Source: an uncultured Brevinema sp.
GTDB taxonomy: Bacteria > Spirochaetota > Brevinematia > Brevinematales > Brevinemataceae
DNA: 14,676 bases
Reading direction: 5' to 3'
Assembly (NCBI GenBank): GCA_947036575.1
Contig: CAMQSH010000031.1
Span: 1 to 14,676, forward strand
A program made the translations under genes and the position numbers. The stretch's first letter is position 1; each line of letters opens with the position of its first letter. Of this stretch, positions 14,328-14,676 are shown piece after piece. The notes under the pieces were generated by a model that searched no databases, was not told where the DNA came from, and saw only the letters and a program-made list of their open reading frames with translations.

Positions 14328-14642
14328 TTAAAATTCTTCTTCCCAGTCATTATGATTGGCAGAGGTTTCATAAGAATGTTTGTAACATAATCTAGCAACT
14401 TCTGTAACTATATCATAAAGAAAGACTTCATTTTTTGAAAGAATAAAATCTTCTTTACCTGTTGTGTGTTCTGCTTGGATTTTATGTGAAAGCAAAAGAT
14501 AATTGTCTAACAATTTGTGGACACCAATATCACCAAAATCATTTTCGGATCTGATATCTTCCATTAATTGAATATGAGCAGAGAATTGTTCTTCTGAGAA
14601 GTCACGAATAACTTCCAAATTACTGTTTTTAAAAGAAACCAT
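14328..14642 (-). CDS. Small hypothetical protein, 104 residues
   Basis: I do not recognise this protein. It is acidic and soluble, with no signal peptide or membrane segment, and predicted largely helical (FSEEQFSAHIQLMEDI, HKLLDNYLLLSHKIQAEH). It has a single cysteine in RLCYKHSY and ends in an acidic WEEEF. The ATG at 14642 has AAGGA (14649-14653 on the minus strand) at a six-base spacing. That, together with the strong terminator just after its stop, supports a real gene. Confidence 0.65.
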   Translation of the reverse strand: MVSFKNSNLEVIRDFSEEQFSAHIQLMEDIRSENDFGDIGVHKLLDNYLLLSHKIQAEHTTGKEDFILSKNEVFLYDIVTEVARLCYKHSYETSANHNDWEEEF

Positions 14643-14669
14643 TGTTTGTCCTTAGTTAATATTTTATAT

Positions 14670-14675
14670 ATTATA
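14670..14675 (-). promoter_or_regulatory. Possible -10 element for the 104-residue gene
   Basis: TATAAT on the minus strand lies 27 bases before the ATG at 14642. Any -35 element would fall beyond the window, so this is tentative. Confidence 0.35.
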
Positions 14676-14676
14676 A

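Noticed and set aside
1..14676. CRISPR array, tRNA, transposon, toxin-antitoxin or defence system
   Set aside because: No regularly spaced repeats, cloverleaf, transposase motif or paired toxin genes were seen; the gaps between genes are all under 175 bases.

Overview
The window comes from an AT-rich bacterial chromosome (roughly 30% G+C by eye). The best lineage clue is the 994-residue protein at 1790-4774. It has one N-terminal membrane helix, a very long coiled coil and a small C-terminal helix-turn-helix-like segment, a layout I associate with the spirochaete 'SpiroCoCo' family. With relaxed-lipobox lipoproteins, a LolA-type carrier and a low-GC housekeeping set, a spirochaete is the likeliest source. 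The order cannot be fixed from this sequence alone. No rRNA, tRNA, CRISPR array, transposase or phage gene was seen, and the region reads as ordinary chromosome.

Layout. A 5'-truncated M20 peptidase of PepT type (2-886, +) converges on an RDD membrane protein (952-1620, -) across a strong bidirectional terminator. The RDD gene and the coiled-coil gene (1790-4774, +) diverge from back-to-back consensus promoters, and the coiled-coil gene runs into serS (4784-6061, +). A promoter at 6086-6115 then drives two small exported lipocalin-like proteins (6161-6856 and 6873-7334, +). These converge on argJ (7363-8595, -), which lies downstream of recA (8659-9750, -). A divergent promoter region separates recA from lolA (9922-10563, +), a lipoprotein gene (10583-11401) and rsfS (11402-11902). 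rsfS converges on a third lipocalin-like gene (11908-12393, -). This diverges from cmk (12477-13124, +), which is followed by an exported M15 zinc peptidase (13156-14259, +). A classic bidirectional terminator separates that from a 104-residue orphan gene (14328-14642, -).

How the genes relate. Housekeeping genes (serS, recA, rsfS, cmk) are interleaved with envelope genes: the LolA carrier, a lipoprotein, an M15 peptidoglycan peptidase, an RDD membrane protein, and three exported paralogues that I cannot assign a function. The oddest points are four. The ArgJ-like protein lacks several residues normally conserved in ornithine acetyltransferase and has an insertion next to its self-cleavage threonine. 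The three-member exported family is scattered over about 6 kb. Converging genes share hairpins built into their final codons; in one case a single palindrome encodes the same NKQ-stop C-terminus on both strands. RDD, RsfS and RecA carry charged terminal tails. No defence or mobile system is evident.
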